Positions 46,627-54,681 of a stretch of DNA of 64,000 nucleotides are shown here, piece by piece. Made by a program: the position numbers and the translations under genes. The first letter of the stretch is position 1, and each line of letters starts with the position of its first letter. Below the pieces are notes generated by a model. It saw nothing but the letters and a program-made list of their open reading frames with translations. It was not told the origin of the DNA and ran no database searches. Origin of the DNA: JAWKWH01 sp963669415 (GTDB lineage Bacteria > Pseudomonadota > Alphaproteobacteria > Rhizobiales > Rhizobiaceae); NCBI GenBank assembly GCA_963669415.2, contig CAXXPS010000001.1, positions 620,001 to 684,000 of the forward strand. The letters run 5' to 3'.

Positions 46627-47139
46627 TTATCTCTCTTGGAGCACCTTGAGGCGATAGAATTTCAAGCACTCTGCCAACGCTGCCATTGCAGCAGAGGAGT
46701 AGTAGGCTCCCGATTGATATGCGTGATCCGCGATACGTTCCACGTCCCGATATCTCGCTTCTAACCACTGATAGTTCACGACTTCATCTTGCAGTGAAAT
46801 CGCGCTTTGAAGCTCGCGCAAATACTCAATTGCTAGATCAGTTTTGAATTCCGACTGCTTTTCAGTCGAAACCCGCCATATGGTATTCTCGAATACCGAA
46901 TAGATGCCGTCGTCCTTATTACTCGCATCGTAGTAAGAATCCATGATTTCTCGCTTTGTGTCCTTCCAATAAGGATCATCTATGCTGAGAATTACAGGAT
47001 CGACATGCGTAGAGGATGGGGGATCATATGTGCTGATCCCGAAATCCTTGATCCATCTGCGTTCACGTTCCGCCCAGGCATCTTCACCTTGCTTCTTAGA
47101 TTCTAGGGGGGATAGTGGATTTCGTCCTCTTTCTGCCAT
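46627..47139 (-). CDS. Hypothetical 170-residue protein
   Basis: An intact frame with ATG at 47139. The product is mostly helical and charged, with an acidic and aromatic middle (SIDDPYWKDTKREIMDSYYDAS) and Arg/Tyr-rich C-terminal helices (QWLEARYRDVERIADHAYQSGAYYSSAAMAALAECL). No signal peptide, membrane helix or known motif is seen. The coding character is fair but no family is recognised; it may be island cargo. Confidence 0.55.
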   Translation of the reverse strand: MAERGRNPLSPLESKKQGEDAWAERERRWIKDFGISTYDPPSSTHVDPVILSIDDPYWKDTKREIMDSYYDASNKDDGIYSVFENTIWRVSTEKQSEFKTDLAIEYLRELQSAISLQDEVVNYQWLEARYRDVERIADHAYQSGAYYSSAAMAALAECLKFYRLKVLQER

Positions 47140-47395
47140 TGCAAAACGTTTATAAGCCTGTTGTTGAACGGACTTTCCTTGCAGTTTTATCGAAGATCAA
47201 TGGTCCCACTATACTACAAGTATGGGCAGAGCTGAATCGGCGTTCTGGATCCAAATATTGATTTAACACTTCGTGCCTCAACCGCGCTTCGTTATTGCCG
47301 CTAGCAACACGATGGCTTTGTTGGCGGAGGCCAAAGAAATTAACGTCGGAAGTCAGACCAGGATTAACAGTACCATCGCCGCAAATGGGTTGAGC

Positions 47396-47692
47396 TTAGC
47401 TGTCGAGCAGCTCGGCGGTTTTCAATTCAATCCCAATCTCATTTGCATCCAGTATCTCAGTATCTGTGACCTGGTCCAGTTTCGTACTAAACCGCAGCTG
47501 AGCGTTTTGTGCGTCTTCGATCAATTTCTGAGATGAAAGGTATAGATCGTCGACTGCGTCGAGTAACTTTTCACGACCTTGGATCGCTTCTCGCTCGCTC
47601 TCTAGAACTCTGATGTTCTGATCTATTTCTTTGTATCGTGATTTAATGCGCTCTTTCTCAGCAGCCACGTCGTTATAGAATGCTGGTGTTGC
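47396..47692 (-). CDS. Hypothetical coiled-coil protein
   Basis: A 98-residue product from ATG 47692 (the frame is open 15 codons further). Two long charged helices (DVAAEKERIKSRYKEIDQNI, LDAVDDLYLSSQKLIEDAQNA) suggest a coiled coil. No signal peptide or known domain. The opposite strand has an open frame over the same DNA (47273-47536), but this one has better composition. Confidence 0.5.
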   Translation of the reverse strand, partial: ATPAFYNDVAAEKERIKSRYKEIDQNIRVLESEREAIQGREKLLDAVDDLYLSSQKLIEDAQNAQLRFSTKLDQVTDTEILDANEIGIELKTAELLDS

Positions 47693-48028
47693 CATGGTCC
47701 AATCCCCGTATTTGGTGCCAATGACCATTCTGAGCATTGATGATCAATTGGTCTAGCGTTCTCACAATCACTCTCCAGGAATTGACCTGATATTCTCAGG
47801 CTATCCACTGAATTGGCTCGCTGAGCTAGGTCCTTGATCCAACTATTCGGTCAATTGGGATAACTTTTGTCAGAGTTTTTTCAGCTAAGGAAGTGATTCG
47901 GATTCTCAGATTGAACGGTATCAGCACAGTCAATGCTCTGAGGTGGAAAAACCAAAGACAGAGAAATCGCCAACCAATGGCTGCTCAGCGCTTGACGATG
48001 TTCCTATTTTGTTCCATTTGCCAGATCT
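47693..48028. other. Intergenic, nothing recognised
   Basis: I see no gene, RNA or repeat in these 336 bases between the coiled-coil gene and the zinc-ribbon gene. Confidence 0.5.
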
Positions 48029-48286
48029 ATGGCGTCTCCTATCAAAAATCTTCGACATGCAGCGCGTCTTGGGATGGTTTTGAAGGTCGAGTGCCGTCAT
48101 TGCCACCACATCGCGCATTTCTATGCTTCTGACGTCGCACAGTTCACTAGTCCTGGAAAGGATCTGTCCAACATTCCATTCAGGTGCCATGAGTGTAATG
48201 AACAGAAGTGCCTTGTCGTACCAATCGAACTCGATCGAGACCGGCGTCCTGATATCGTTGTCTGGAGACCAACCCGATTGAAATAA
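48029..48286 (+). CDS. Small zinc-ribbon-like protein
   Basis: An 85-residue protein with two Cys pairs spaced like a zinc ribbon (VECRHCHH ... FRCHECNEQK). Helical and basic N-terminus (SPIKNLRHAARLGM). I recall similar small proteins scattered in rhizobial genomes with no assigned role. A second, similar Cys-rich small protein lies at 49026 in the same island. Confidence 0.68.
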   Translation: MASPIKNLRHAARLGMVLKVECRHCHHIAHFYASDVAQFTSPGKDLSNIPFRCHECNEQKCLVVPIELDRDRRPDIVVWRPTRLK

Positions 48287-48338
48287 TGAGCCCGGTCGCT
48301 CCAAATTCGCCTATCCTTAGGCTCAAACAGGTGGGCGA

Positions 48339-48770
48339 TTAACTTGGTTTTTTTCTGGTCTTTGGCCCAGTAGGTGATTTTCTCGTCGTTCGTTTTCTTG
48401 GCTTTGCAGTTGTCGATCCTTTGGTTTGATCTTCTTCGACCGAGGTTTCTTCAGGCTGCAAAGTGACGGGATCATCCTTGGTCGTTTCGTCATCGGGCTC
48501 GTCCGGCCAGGTCGAAAATGGAAACGGTCTTTCTTCGGTCGCAAATGTCATGAACGCGATGATCTGTTGGATGTAGTGAGCAAGGTTGCGGCCAAAACGC
48601 ATCAAACGGTCATTGGGTTCACCGGTGAACAAGCTGGCAAGAAACTGGAATACCGTCACAATGAGGATGACGATCTCAGCGACATTGAACGCCACTGCAA
48701 AAATGATCATGAAGACCAACCGCATCCAAATGCTGGATCGAGTGATGTTGGCTTTGTAGTCTTGGCTCAT
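48339..48770 (-). CDS. DUF4389 membrane protein
   Basis: A 143-residue protein of the DUF4389 family, start ATG 48770. One or two hydrophobic helices (LVFMIIFAVAFNVAEIVILIVTVFQFLASLF) are followed by the family segment LMRFGRNLAHYIQQIIAFMTFATEE with PFPFSTWP, and then a 60-residue acidic-then-basic disordered tail ending in many Arg and Lys. The role of the family is not known. It looks intact. Confidence 0.82.
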   Translation of the reverse strand: MSQDYKANITRSSIWMRLVFMIIFAVAFNVAEIVILIVTVFQFLASLFTGEPNDRLMRFGRNLAHYIQQIIAFMTFATEERPFPFSTWPDEPDDETTKDDPVTLQPEETSVEEDQTKGSTTAKPRKRTTRKSPTGPKTRKKPS

Positions 48771-49025
48771 ACCAGTCTCTCCAAAACGTCCAACTAACGA
48801 TGGGAATGGCGAGGACCGATTTCAAGTCGAGAGGTGGTAATCGCTCTTATAGTTACCAAGCGGTCTTGGGCTTGAGGCGTGTTTCTCGGACCACCAAAAA
48901 TGGGAGCTTTGTTCAGATCGATGCGGGATTCATCGCCTTAATAGCCTGTATGTTGTTCGGGAAAGCGGAACGCTTTTAATATGTCAGCCGGATTGACCGC
49001 ATAAATGATGAGACTGGGCTAACCA

Positions 49026-49226
49026 ATGTTGATCATTGAAGCATCGGAACTTGATGACGGTATCAGCTTGCGTGAGCTGGCAGATCGAAACTACCTACTT
49101 GAGTTTATGTGCACCAATTGCCGAATGCGACAGCAACTCGATTTGAAAAAGCTGATTGCGACGCATGGAGGAGAAACCAGGCTCGGCTATATAAGACGCA
49201 ACACACGTTGTCATCTCTGCAAATGA
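49026..49226 (+). CDS. Small Cys-pair protein
   Basis: A 66-residue product with Cys pairs FMCTNCRM and TRCHLC, a possible single zinc site. There is an acidic N-terminus and no signal peptide. It resembles the zinc-ribbon protein at 48029 in size and Cys layout, though not closely in sequence. Function unknown. Confidence 0.6.
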   Translation: MLIIEASELDDGISLRELADRNYLLEFMCTNCRMRQQLDLKKLIATHGGETRLGYIRRNTRCHLCK

Positions 49227-49395
49227 TCATGCGGTTGCGTTGGATCCAGAAACTATTCAGACAACGAGCCTAGCGAATATTCGAGTTTGAAGACCTCGCT
49301 TGATTGCAAGAGCCAGGCAAAGGCGGTTGATGACGCGGAATAGACATCTCAATGTCTCTTCACATTCAGAATTTGAAAATTGCCGATGCCAAGAA

Positions 49396-49490
49396 TTTTT
49401 GTGAGAAAATCTCGAGGCTCGATACATCTGAAATGATGCCCGGGTAACCCCCCTCGGGGCCCTTTAAATGGATGCTCAAACACGCGGGTC
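49396..49490 (+). repeat. Diverged island repeat, copy B
   Basis: Contains TTTTTGTGAGAAAATCTCGA, TGATGCCCGGG and ACCCCCCTC in the same order as the copy at 46439, with many substitutions and one small insertion. Confidence 0.5.
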
Positions 49491-49502
49491 GATCATCGTT
49501 CC

Positions 49503-49521
49503 GGTCACAGTACGGTCACAC
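49503..49521 (+). repeat. Paired GGTCACA(C) sites at the right end
   Basis: GGTCACA at 49503-49509 and GGTCACAC at 49514-49521, 11 bp apart, mirror the pair at 37741-37759 in sequence, orientation and spacing. Confidence 0.55.
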
Positions 49522-49636
49522 TGGGCACACTATATTCTCGTTTTGTTCATGGGCTTGTGTAGCTCACAGAAAAGACGTAAACTGCGTAAGCAGCTGAATT
49601 TATTCAGTCTTTTCGCAAGGAGCCGAAGGGCGAACT

Positions 49637-49699
49637 CGGGAGAGCACTACGTTGACATCGTAGGGGTCACTGGTTCAATCCCAGTCACGCCCACCATTC
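49637..49699 (+). repeat. Right attachment repeat (attR), 63 bp
   Basis: Exact 63-bp copy of 37611-37673. It is not a tRNA gene by itself because the acceptor 5' strand and most of the D arm are missing. Confidence 0.95.
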
Positions 49700-49764
49700 C
49701 CTCAAACTCCGTGACCTGTCTTCCCCGCATGCGGCGAAGCATTCGCTATTTGCCAAAAACCCGC

Positions 49765-50481
49765 TCACTCCACCGGATCGACGCGCCATCGCACTGCTTC
49801 GCCGTGCTCCCCTTCAACGGGCTGCCAAGCGCTGAACGCCTCGGAGGGTGACGGATCGTCCGGCATGTCGAGGATCACCGTGGTGCGGTCATCATGCTTG
49901 GGGAAGTTCCAGACCTGAAACATTCTTCCGTCCTCTCGCCAGCGAAGGCTGGCGCGAAAGCGCAGAATGGTTTTTCCGTTCTCTTCGCGAAAATACGGAT
50001 CGTCCCAATGTGAGCTGAGTGTCCAGTCCATGAAGGTCGACCGCATTGTATAACGGTATACGGGCTTTATCTGTTCAACCGGCACCAGTTTGGACAACCG
50101 CCATTCAATATGCGCGGTCGGCTCTTTGGCGGCGTCATAAGGATCTCCATCAGCCATCTCTTCCAAGACGAACCAGCCGCCGACCGAGGCCATGGCCAGC
50201 GCCAACAGACCAAAGCCTCCGCCCAGTATTGCCGCCTTGTTCAGACCGGTGATCGCTTTCCACGCAACCCAGACGCCGATGCCGGCGCCCAACAGGCCGC
50301 CGATCGGCATCAATCCGGCCGCGCCCATGGCTAGCGCTCCCTCGCGGCTGTCGGCTCCCAGCAGCAGTGAGATGGAAATCAAGCCAAAAAATGAACCGAA
50401 TGCGCCAAGGGCTGCGGCGATGATGACAATCTGGATGAACAGCAATATGCGAGCGATGAGAAGCATCACTTTCCATATCAC
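49765..50481 (-). CDS. Hypothetical membrane protein
   Basis: A 238-residue protein with three or four membrane helices in the first 110 residues (IWKVMLLIARILLFIQIVIIAAALGAFG, GLISISLLLGADS, GLMPIGGLLGAGIGVWVAWKA, ILGGGFGLLALAMASVGGWFVL) and a soluble, Trp-rich beta C-terminal half. No known motif is seen. It is the first core-genome gene past the island, with its stop 65 bases from attR, so in an island-free strain it would follow tRNA-Val. Confidence 0.7.
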   Translation of the reverse strand: MIWKVMLLIARILLFIQIVIIAAALGAFGSFFGLISISLLLGADSREGALAMGAAGLMPIGGLLGAGIGVWVAWKAITGLNKAAILGGGFGLLALAMASVGGWFVLEEMADGDPYDAAKEPTAHIEWRLSKLVPVEQIKPVYRYTMRSTFMDWTLSSHWDDPYFREENGKTILRFRASLRWREDGRMFQVWNFPKHDDRTTVILDMPDDPSPSEAFSAWQPVEGEHGEAVRWRVDPVE

Positions 50482-50552
50482 AATTTCCGGATTTACTGAT
50501 TAGAATCAGGCGTGTTCGGTGGAAATTCCGCGGTTGGCAGGTATCGTGGCCG

Positions 50553-51173
50553 TCACTGCGCTGGCAACCAATCCAGTGGCACATATCCGGGAAGGGCGGC
50601 GATGCGCTCCAGCCAGCCGTTGATCGCGGAAAATTGCGCCATGTCAAAACCGGCCTTGGTTCCGGCCGTGTGGGTGTATCCGTAAAGGCAGATATCGGCG
50701 ACTGTCGGCTGGTTGCCAGCAAGGTAGGCGGATTCCCGAAGCTGGGTCTCCATGGTGCCCAGTGCCCTGTTTCCGGCTTCCAGCAGCGGATCGAGATGTT
50801 CGGGCGTTCTGAGGTGTTTCCTTTGCGGGTAGGTCAGTATGGCACTGCGCACGGCAACACTGGTCTCATGGGCATTTTGTTCGAAAAACATCCAGGCATG
50901 AGCCAATGCCTGCTCATAAGTATCTTCGGGCAGGAACCGTGTTCCTTCTGCAAGGAAAATCAGGATTGCATTGGATTCCGACAGCAAGCGCCCATCTTCC
51001 AATTGCAGGAGTGGCACCTTGCCCTTTGGGTTTTTGGCAAGAAATTCTGCCGATGTGGTCAGCCCATTACCGTATTCGGCGTCAACGTGCCGGTATCTGA
51101 TGCCGAGCATCGCCAGAAGCAGGCGAACCTTGTAGGAATTTCCCGAACTGGGCATGGAATAGAGGGTGAGCAT
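50553..51173 (-). CDS. Glutathione S-transferase family protein
   Basis: A 206-residue GST. The thioredoxin-like N-terminal domain (LTLYSMPSSGNSYKVRLLLAML, NPKGKVPLLQLEDG, LSESNAILIFLAE) contains the glutathione-contacting E-S pair. The all-helical C-terminal domain ends with YLAGNQPTVADICLYGY. Subclass unclear; the N-terminal SMPSSGNSYKV site has Ser residues in the catalytic region. The start ATG at 51173 matches the family; 51191 adds six residues. Confidence 0.92.
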   Translation of the reverse strand: MLTLYSMPSSGNSYKVRLLLAMLGIRYRHVDAEYGNGLTTSAEFLAKNPKGKVPLLQLEDGRLLSESNAILIFLAEGTRFLPEDTYEQALAHAWMFFEQNAHETSVAVRSAILTYPQRKHLRTPEHLDPLLEAGNRALGTMETQLRESAYLAGNQPTVADICLYGYTHTAGTKAGFDMAQFSAINGWLERIAALPGYVPLDWLPAQ

Positions 51174-51294
51174 TGGAATCACCTTGCACAATGAAGATCG
51201 GCGACACAGTCTACACGCTGGGTCAAACCGACCGCCAACAAATTGCGTTGGGAATTGGGTTCAGTGCTGCTGAACGCTGAGAGTGTGCGTGTCT

Positions 51295-52173
51295 TCAGAA
51301 ATACATCCGGCGCTGTTGCTCAGCCTGCAACTGGTTATACAGCGGTTTGGTTCCAAGCATTGAAGCCAGGGATACGGGGTGGTGCTTGACCTCCGATCCG
51401 GCAAGCGCCGGCCGGCCAATCAGAAATCCCTGAAATCGCTCCACGCCGGCGTCCAGTGCGTATTGCAGATGAAGCGGTGTTTCGACACCTTCAACCAGCA
51501 CCGGTATGTCGGATTCGTGAAACTTCTCGACCAGTCTGGTAAACAGATCGACCGCACCGGGCTCTGCGGCCAGGCGCTGGAACCACCGGCTGTCGATCTT
51601 CACCACATCGGGCTCGATAAGTTCAAATCGCTCCCAGCCAGACTGGCCGGTACCAAAATCGTCGAGTGCCAGACGGATGCCGTGGCGCCGCATCTCCCGC
51701 ACCAATTCCAGCAAAACATCGTCATCAAGAGCGGCGCTCTCGGTGATTTCGCAAACCAGGCTGCGCGGGTTGATGTGAAGTTCGGTCAGCCGTTTCGCCA
51801 TGAAGCGAATTTCACGGAGAGAGGGCTCGAGCCGGTCATGCGAGCTGGGATCAAAATTGAAGAACAGATCGATATTGTTCAACCCGGCAGGGCGCAGGTT
51901 GCGCAAGTGCAGGGCGCGGCACATGCTCTCCAGGAACAGCTTGTCTTCGGGAGGTGTTTGCCGGAACAATTCGATGCATGGAACGCGTTTGCCATGAAGA
52001 CGTACCGCCGCCAATCCTTCGACCGCGATCGGGCGGAGCCAGTCTTCAGCTTTGCTGAATATCGGCTGATAGGCGGAATTGATGACGTAGTCGCCATACC
52101 GCCCGTATTGCAGGCCGACTTCGTCTGCGAATATCGCTTCGCTGACGTAAACTGGTCTTTGAATTTCGCCCAA
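51295..52173 (-). CDS. EAL-domain protein 1
   Basis: A 292-residue stand-alone EAL protein. The start is TTG at 52173, with GGGGGA seven bases upstream. Catalytic positions: EGL in place of EAL (VEGLAAVRL), Asn in FFNFDPS, Glu in CEITESA, LDDFGTGQS, Lys in VVKIDS and Glu in VEGVETP. All metal and base residues seem present, so c-di-GMP hydrolysis is plausible. No receiver, GGDEF or membrane helix. It lies 105 bases downstream of a second EAL gene in the same direction. Confidence 0.85.
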   Translation of the reverse strand: MGEIQRPVYVSEAIFADEVGLQYGRYGDYVINSAYQPIFSKAEDWLRPIAVEGLAAVRLHGKRVPCIELFRQTPPEDKLFLESMCRALHLRNLRPAGLNNIDLFFNFDPSSHDRLEPSLREIRFMAKRLTELHINPRSLVCEITESAALDDDVLLELVREMRRHGIRLALDDFGTGQSGWERFELIEPDVVKIDSRWFQRLAAEPGAVDLFTRLVEKFHESDIPVLVEGVETPLHLQYALDAGVERFQGFLIGRPALAGSEVKHHPVSLASMLGTKPLYNQLQAEQQRRMYF

Positions 52174-52278
52174 GACTATTCCCCCGAAAGGCGCGGAGTC
52201 CTATTGGGGCATAAAAAGCGTGTCTATTTGATTAAAGACAGCGCCGAGGCGGCATGAATTACAAAATGTGATCAAAAG

Positions 52279-53169
52279 CTATCGTCTGCGGCCGAAAACG
52301 GATTGCAAGCCTCCATGAGCGACAGACAGCTGAGTGGGCTCTTCAATTTCCGGGATGTTCGGAGCGGAGGAATTTCCTGCCGTTGCGGCGGTAAACGCAG
52401 TTGGCGCAATTTGTGGTTTTGCGATGCCAAAGCCCTGAACCATGAATGCGCCGGCCTTTTCACTCAGTTCAAGCTGCCAGGGTTCCTCCACCCCCTCGAT
52501 CACCGTCTGGATACCCCTTTCGGAAATCTTTGTGATCATTGACTTCAACAGCGCATATCCTGCCGCCGATCGCAGAAGTTTGACGACCCATCCGGCATCG
52601 AATTTCACGATATCCGGATTCATCTGGATGATACGGTCAAAATCGGAATCTTCGGCGCCAAAGTCATCGACCGCTATCCTGAATCCGTGGTCACGCAACG
52701 CCATCATCAGGTTTTTCAGCGCCAGTGGCGAAGCACTTTTCTGTTCCGTCAGTTCGCAAACGATGCGTGAGGGATCAATATTTGTCTGGTGAAGAACCAG
52801 ACGCATGCCGCGCAAAGCATCTTCCACATTCTCTTTCTTGGCAAATTGCGACGGATCGAAATTTACAAATATCAAGGCAGACGGATCGATAAAGGCGCCG
52901 GCATTGAGCAAATGCAGATTGCGCATCAGCGTTTCCACTTCAACGCGCTCTTCGGGGGGAATGTTGGAGAAGAATTTGTAAGGAGATACAGCGGCGCCCT
53001 GGCGGAAAGGCCGGATCAGACACTCAAACGCCATGATTTCCAGCTTGCCGACGGGGTTGAACGCAAAAATCGGCTGGAATGCCGAATACAGCTTGTAAAT
53101 CCCCCAGACGGCGACCCTCGTGCCATCTTTCTGTTGGGTTATTTGGGCAAATCCGCCTTGCCGTGACAA
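52279..53169 (-). CDS. EAL-domain protein 2, with altered catalytic loop
   Basis: A 296-residue EAL protein with a TTG start at 53169 (GGAG seven bases before). It shares the layout of its neighbour, including the PPEERVEVETLMRNLHL segment. Motifs: ECL (FECLIRPF) at the EAL place, Asn in FVNFDPS, Glu in CELTEQK, VDDFGAEDSDF where active enzymes have DDFGTG, Lys in VKFDA and Glu in IEGVEEP. The DFGTG loop is changed, so it may bind c-di-GMP without efficient cleavage. Confidence 0.85.
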   Translation of the reverse strand: MSRQGGFAQITQQKDGTRVAVWGIYKLYSAFQPIFAFNPVGKLEIMAFECLIRPFRQGAAVSPYKFFSNIPPEERVEVETLMRNLHLLNAGAFIDPSALIFVNFDPSQFAKKENVEDALRGMRLVLHQTNIDPSRIVCELTEQKSASPLALKNLMMALRDHGFRIAVDDFGAEDSDFDRIIQMNPDIVKFDAGWVVKLLRSAAGYALLKSMITKISERGIQTVIEGVEEPWQLELSEKAGAFMVQGFGIAKPQIAPTAFTAATAGNSSAPNIPEIEEPTQLSVAHGGLQSVFGRRR

Positions 53170-53339
53170 CTGGATTCTCCGAAGCTATCGCTACGTGCGA
53201 ATATGATCTGATTAACTTCACGCGCAGTTAACAGCTTCATTTGAAACAGTGAACGCCTTGCACTATTAGCTGCGATGGGAGATGAAAAGTTTGATCTGAC
53301 GAGCGGTCCACGCGACGCCAATTTGCCAGGATAGTTGTT

Positions 53340-54542
53340 ATGGCTTTTTTTGCCGAGAATCTTGGGAGGGTACAGCCTTCCGCGACCATAGCCGTGAGCC
53401 AGAAGGCGCGCGAATTGAAGGCCCAGGGCCGCGACATCATCGGCCTGGGGGCTGGCGAACCTGACTTTGACACGCCCGACAATATCAAGAACGCAGCAAT
53501 TGATGCGATCAGACGCGGAGAAACGAAGTATCCGCCCGTATCGGGCATCATGCCGCTACGCGAAGCGATTGCAGCCAAGTTCAAGCGCGAAAACAACCTG
53601 GAATACGAACCGACACAGACGATTGTCGGCACCGGCGGCAAGCAGATATTGTTCAACGCGTTCATGGCGACGCTCAATCCGGGTGATGAGGTCGTCGTTC
53701 CCGCGCCCTATTGGGTGAGTTACCCCGACATGGTGATGCTGTGCGGCGGCACGCCGGTGTTCGCGGCGACTTCCACCGAAAACGGCTTCAAACTGACAGC
53801 AGAAGCGCTTGATGCGGCAATAACACCCAATACCAAGTGGCTGGTTTTCAATTCTCCTTCCAACCCGTCGGGCGCCGCCTACTCGAAAGCAGAACTGCGC
53901 GCTCTTGCAGATGTTCTGCTGCGCCACGAGCATGTGTGGGTTCTGACCGACGACATGTATGAACACCTGACCTATGGCGACTTCCGGTTCCATACGATCG
54001 CTGAGGTCGAGCCGGCACTGAAAGACCGCACGCTGACCATGAATGGTGTTTCAAAGGCCTATGCCATGACCGGCTGGCGCATCGGATACGCCGCAGGTCC
54101 AATTGAGTTGGTCAAGGCGATGGACAAGATCCAGGGTCAGCAGACTTCGGGCGCCTGCACCATTGCCCAGTGGGCCTCGGTTGAAGCGTTGAACGGTCCC
54201 CAGGATTTTATAGAAAAAAACAAGGCGATCTTCCAGGCCAGGCGCGATCTTGTCGTGTCGATGCTGAATCAGGCGAACGGGATTTCCTGTCCGGTCCCCG
54301 AAGGGGCATTTTATGTCTATCCATCATGCGAGCAGTTGATTGGCAAAACCTCACCGACGGGCAAGAAAATCGAGACGGACGAAGACTTTGTCACTGAATT
54401 GCTGGAAGCTGAAGGGGTGGCCGTGGTCCATGGGTCGGCCTTCGGGCTTGGGCCCAATTTCCGCATCTCTTACGCGACCAGCGATGCGATGCTGGAAGAA
54501 GCGGGCATGCGTATCCAGCGATTCTGCGGCGAGTTGCGGTAA
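53340..54542 (+). CDS. aatA: Class I/II aspartate aminotransferase
   Basis: A 400-residue PLP enzyme. The subgroup Ib aspartate aminotransferase fold is shown by DIIGLGAGEPDFDTPDNI, NSPSNPSGAAY, LTDDMYEHLTYGD, the PLP Lys in MNGVSKAYAMTGWRIGYA, and the C-terminal Arg in FRISYATSD. It makes aspartate and may accept other amino acids such as prephenate in related enzymes. The start ATG at 53340 matches the usual MAFFAENLGRVQPSAT N-terminus. It stands alone. Confidence 0.95.
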   Translation: MAFFAENLGRVQPSATIAVSQKARELKAQGRDIIGLGAGEPDFDTPDNIKNAAIDAIRRGETKYPPVSGIMPLREAIAAKFKRENNLEYEPTQTIVGTGGKQILFNAFMATLNPGDEVVVPAPYWVSYPDMVMLCGGTPVFAATSTENGFKLTAEALDAAITPNTKWLVFNSPSNPSGAAYSKAELRALADVLLRHEHVWVLTDDMYEHLTYGDFRFHTIAEVEPALKDRTLTMNGVSKAYAMTGWRIGYAAGPIELVKAMDKIQGQQTSGACTIAQWASVEALNGPQDFIEKNKAIFQARRDLVVSMLNQANGISCPVPEGAFYVYPSCEQLIGKTSPTGKKIETDEDFVTELLEAEGVAVVHGSAFGLGPNFRISYATSDAMLEEAGMRIQRFCGELR

Positions 54543-54681
54543 ATTAGCTTTCTCTCAACTGTTGCGGGAATAGCACAGTTTCCTACAATCTATTAGATTA
54601 TCCGCCGCAGTGGCTTTATTCCTCCGATAAATGTTGGCATGACGATGCGGATATTTAATGGAATCGGGGGGTTCAACGATC

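Larger units (their letters stand above)
37611..49699. mobile_element. 12-kb genomic island in tRNA-Val
   Basis: The island lies between two perfect 63-bp direct repeats made of the 3' part of tRNA-Val plus three bases. A tyrosine recombinase gene begins 100 bases inside the left repeat and reads inward. The content is unlike the flanks: many unknown or broken genes, long non-coding stretches and lower GC in places. No plasmid-transfer, replication or phage structural gene is seen, so it is an integrative element or a decayed remnant of one, not self-transmissible on this evidence. Removing it would place cpdR/tRNA-Val next to the membrane protein gene at 49765. Confidence 0.93.

Noticed and set aside
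47273..47536. 87-residue plus-strand frame
   Set aside because: Overlaps the better coiled-coil frame on the minus strand and has no family or ribosome-binding site.
44216..47692. A complete Gabija, PARIS or retron-type defence system
   Set aside because: Only the OLD-like ATPase is present; no UvrD-like helicase, DUF4435 protein or reverse transcriptase was seen, and the gene has a stop.
49468..49851. 127-residue plus-strand frame over attR
   Set aside because: It reads through the tRNA-derived repeat and into the antisense of the next gene, so it is not a protein gene.
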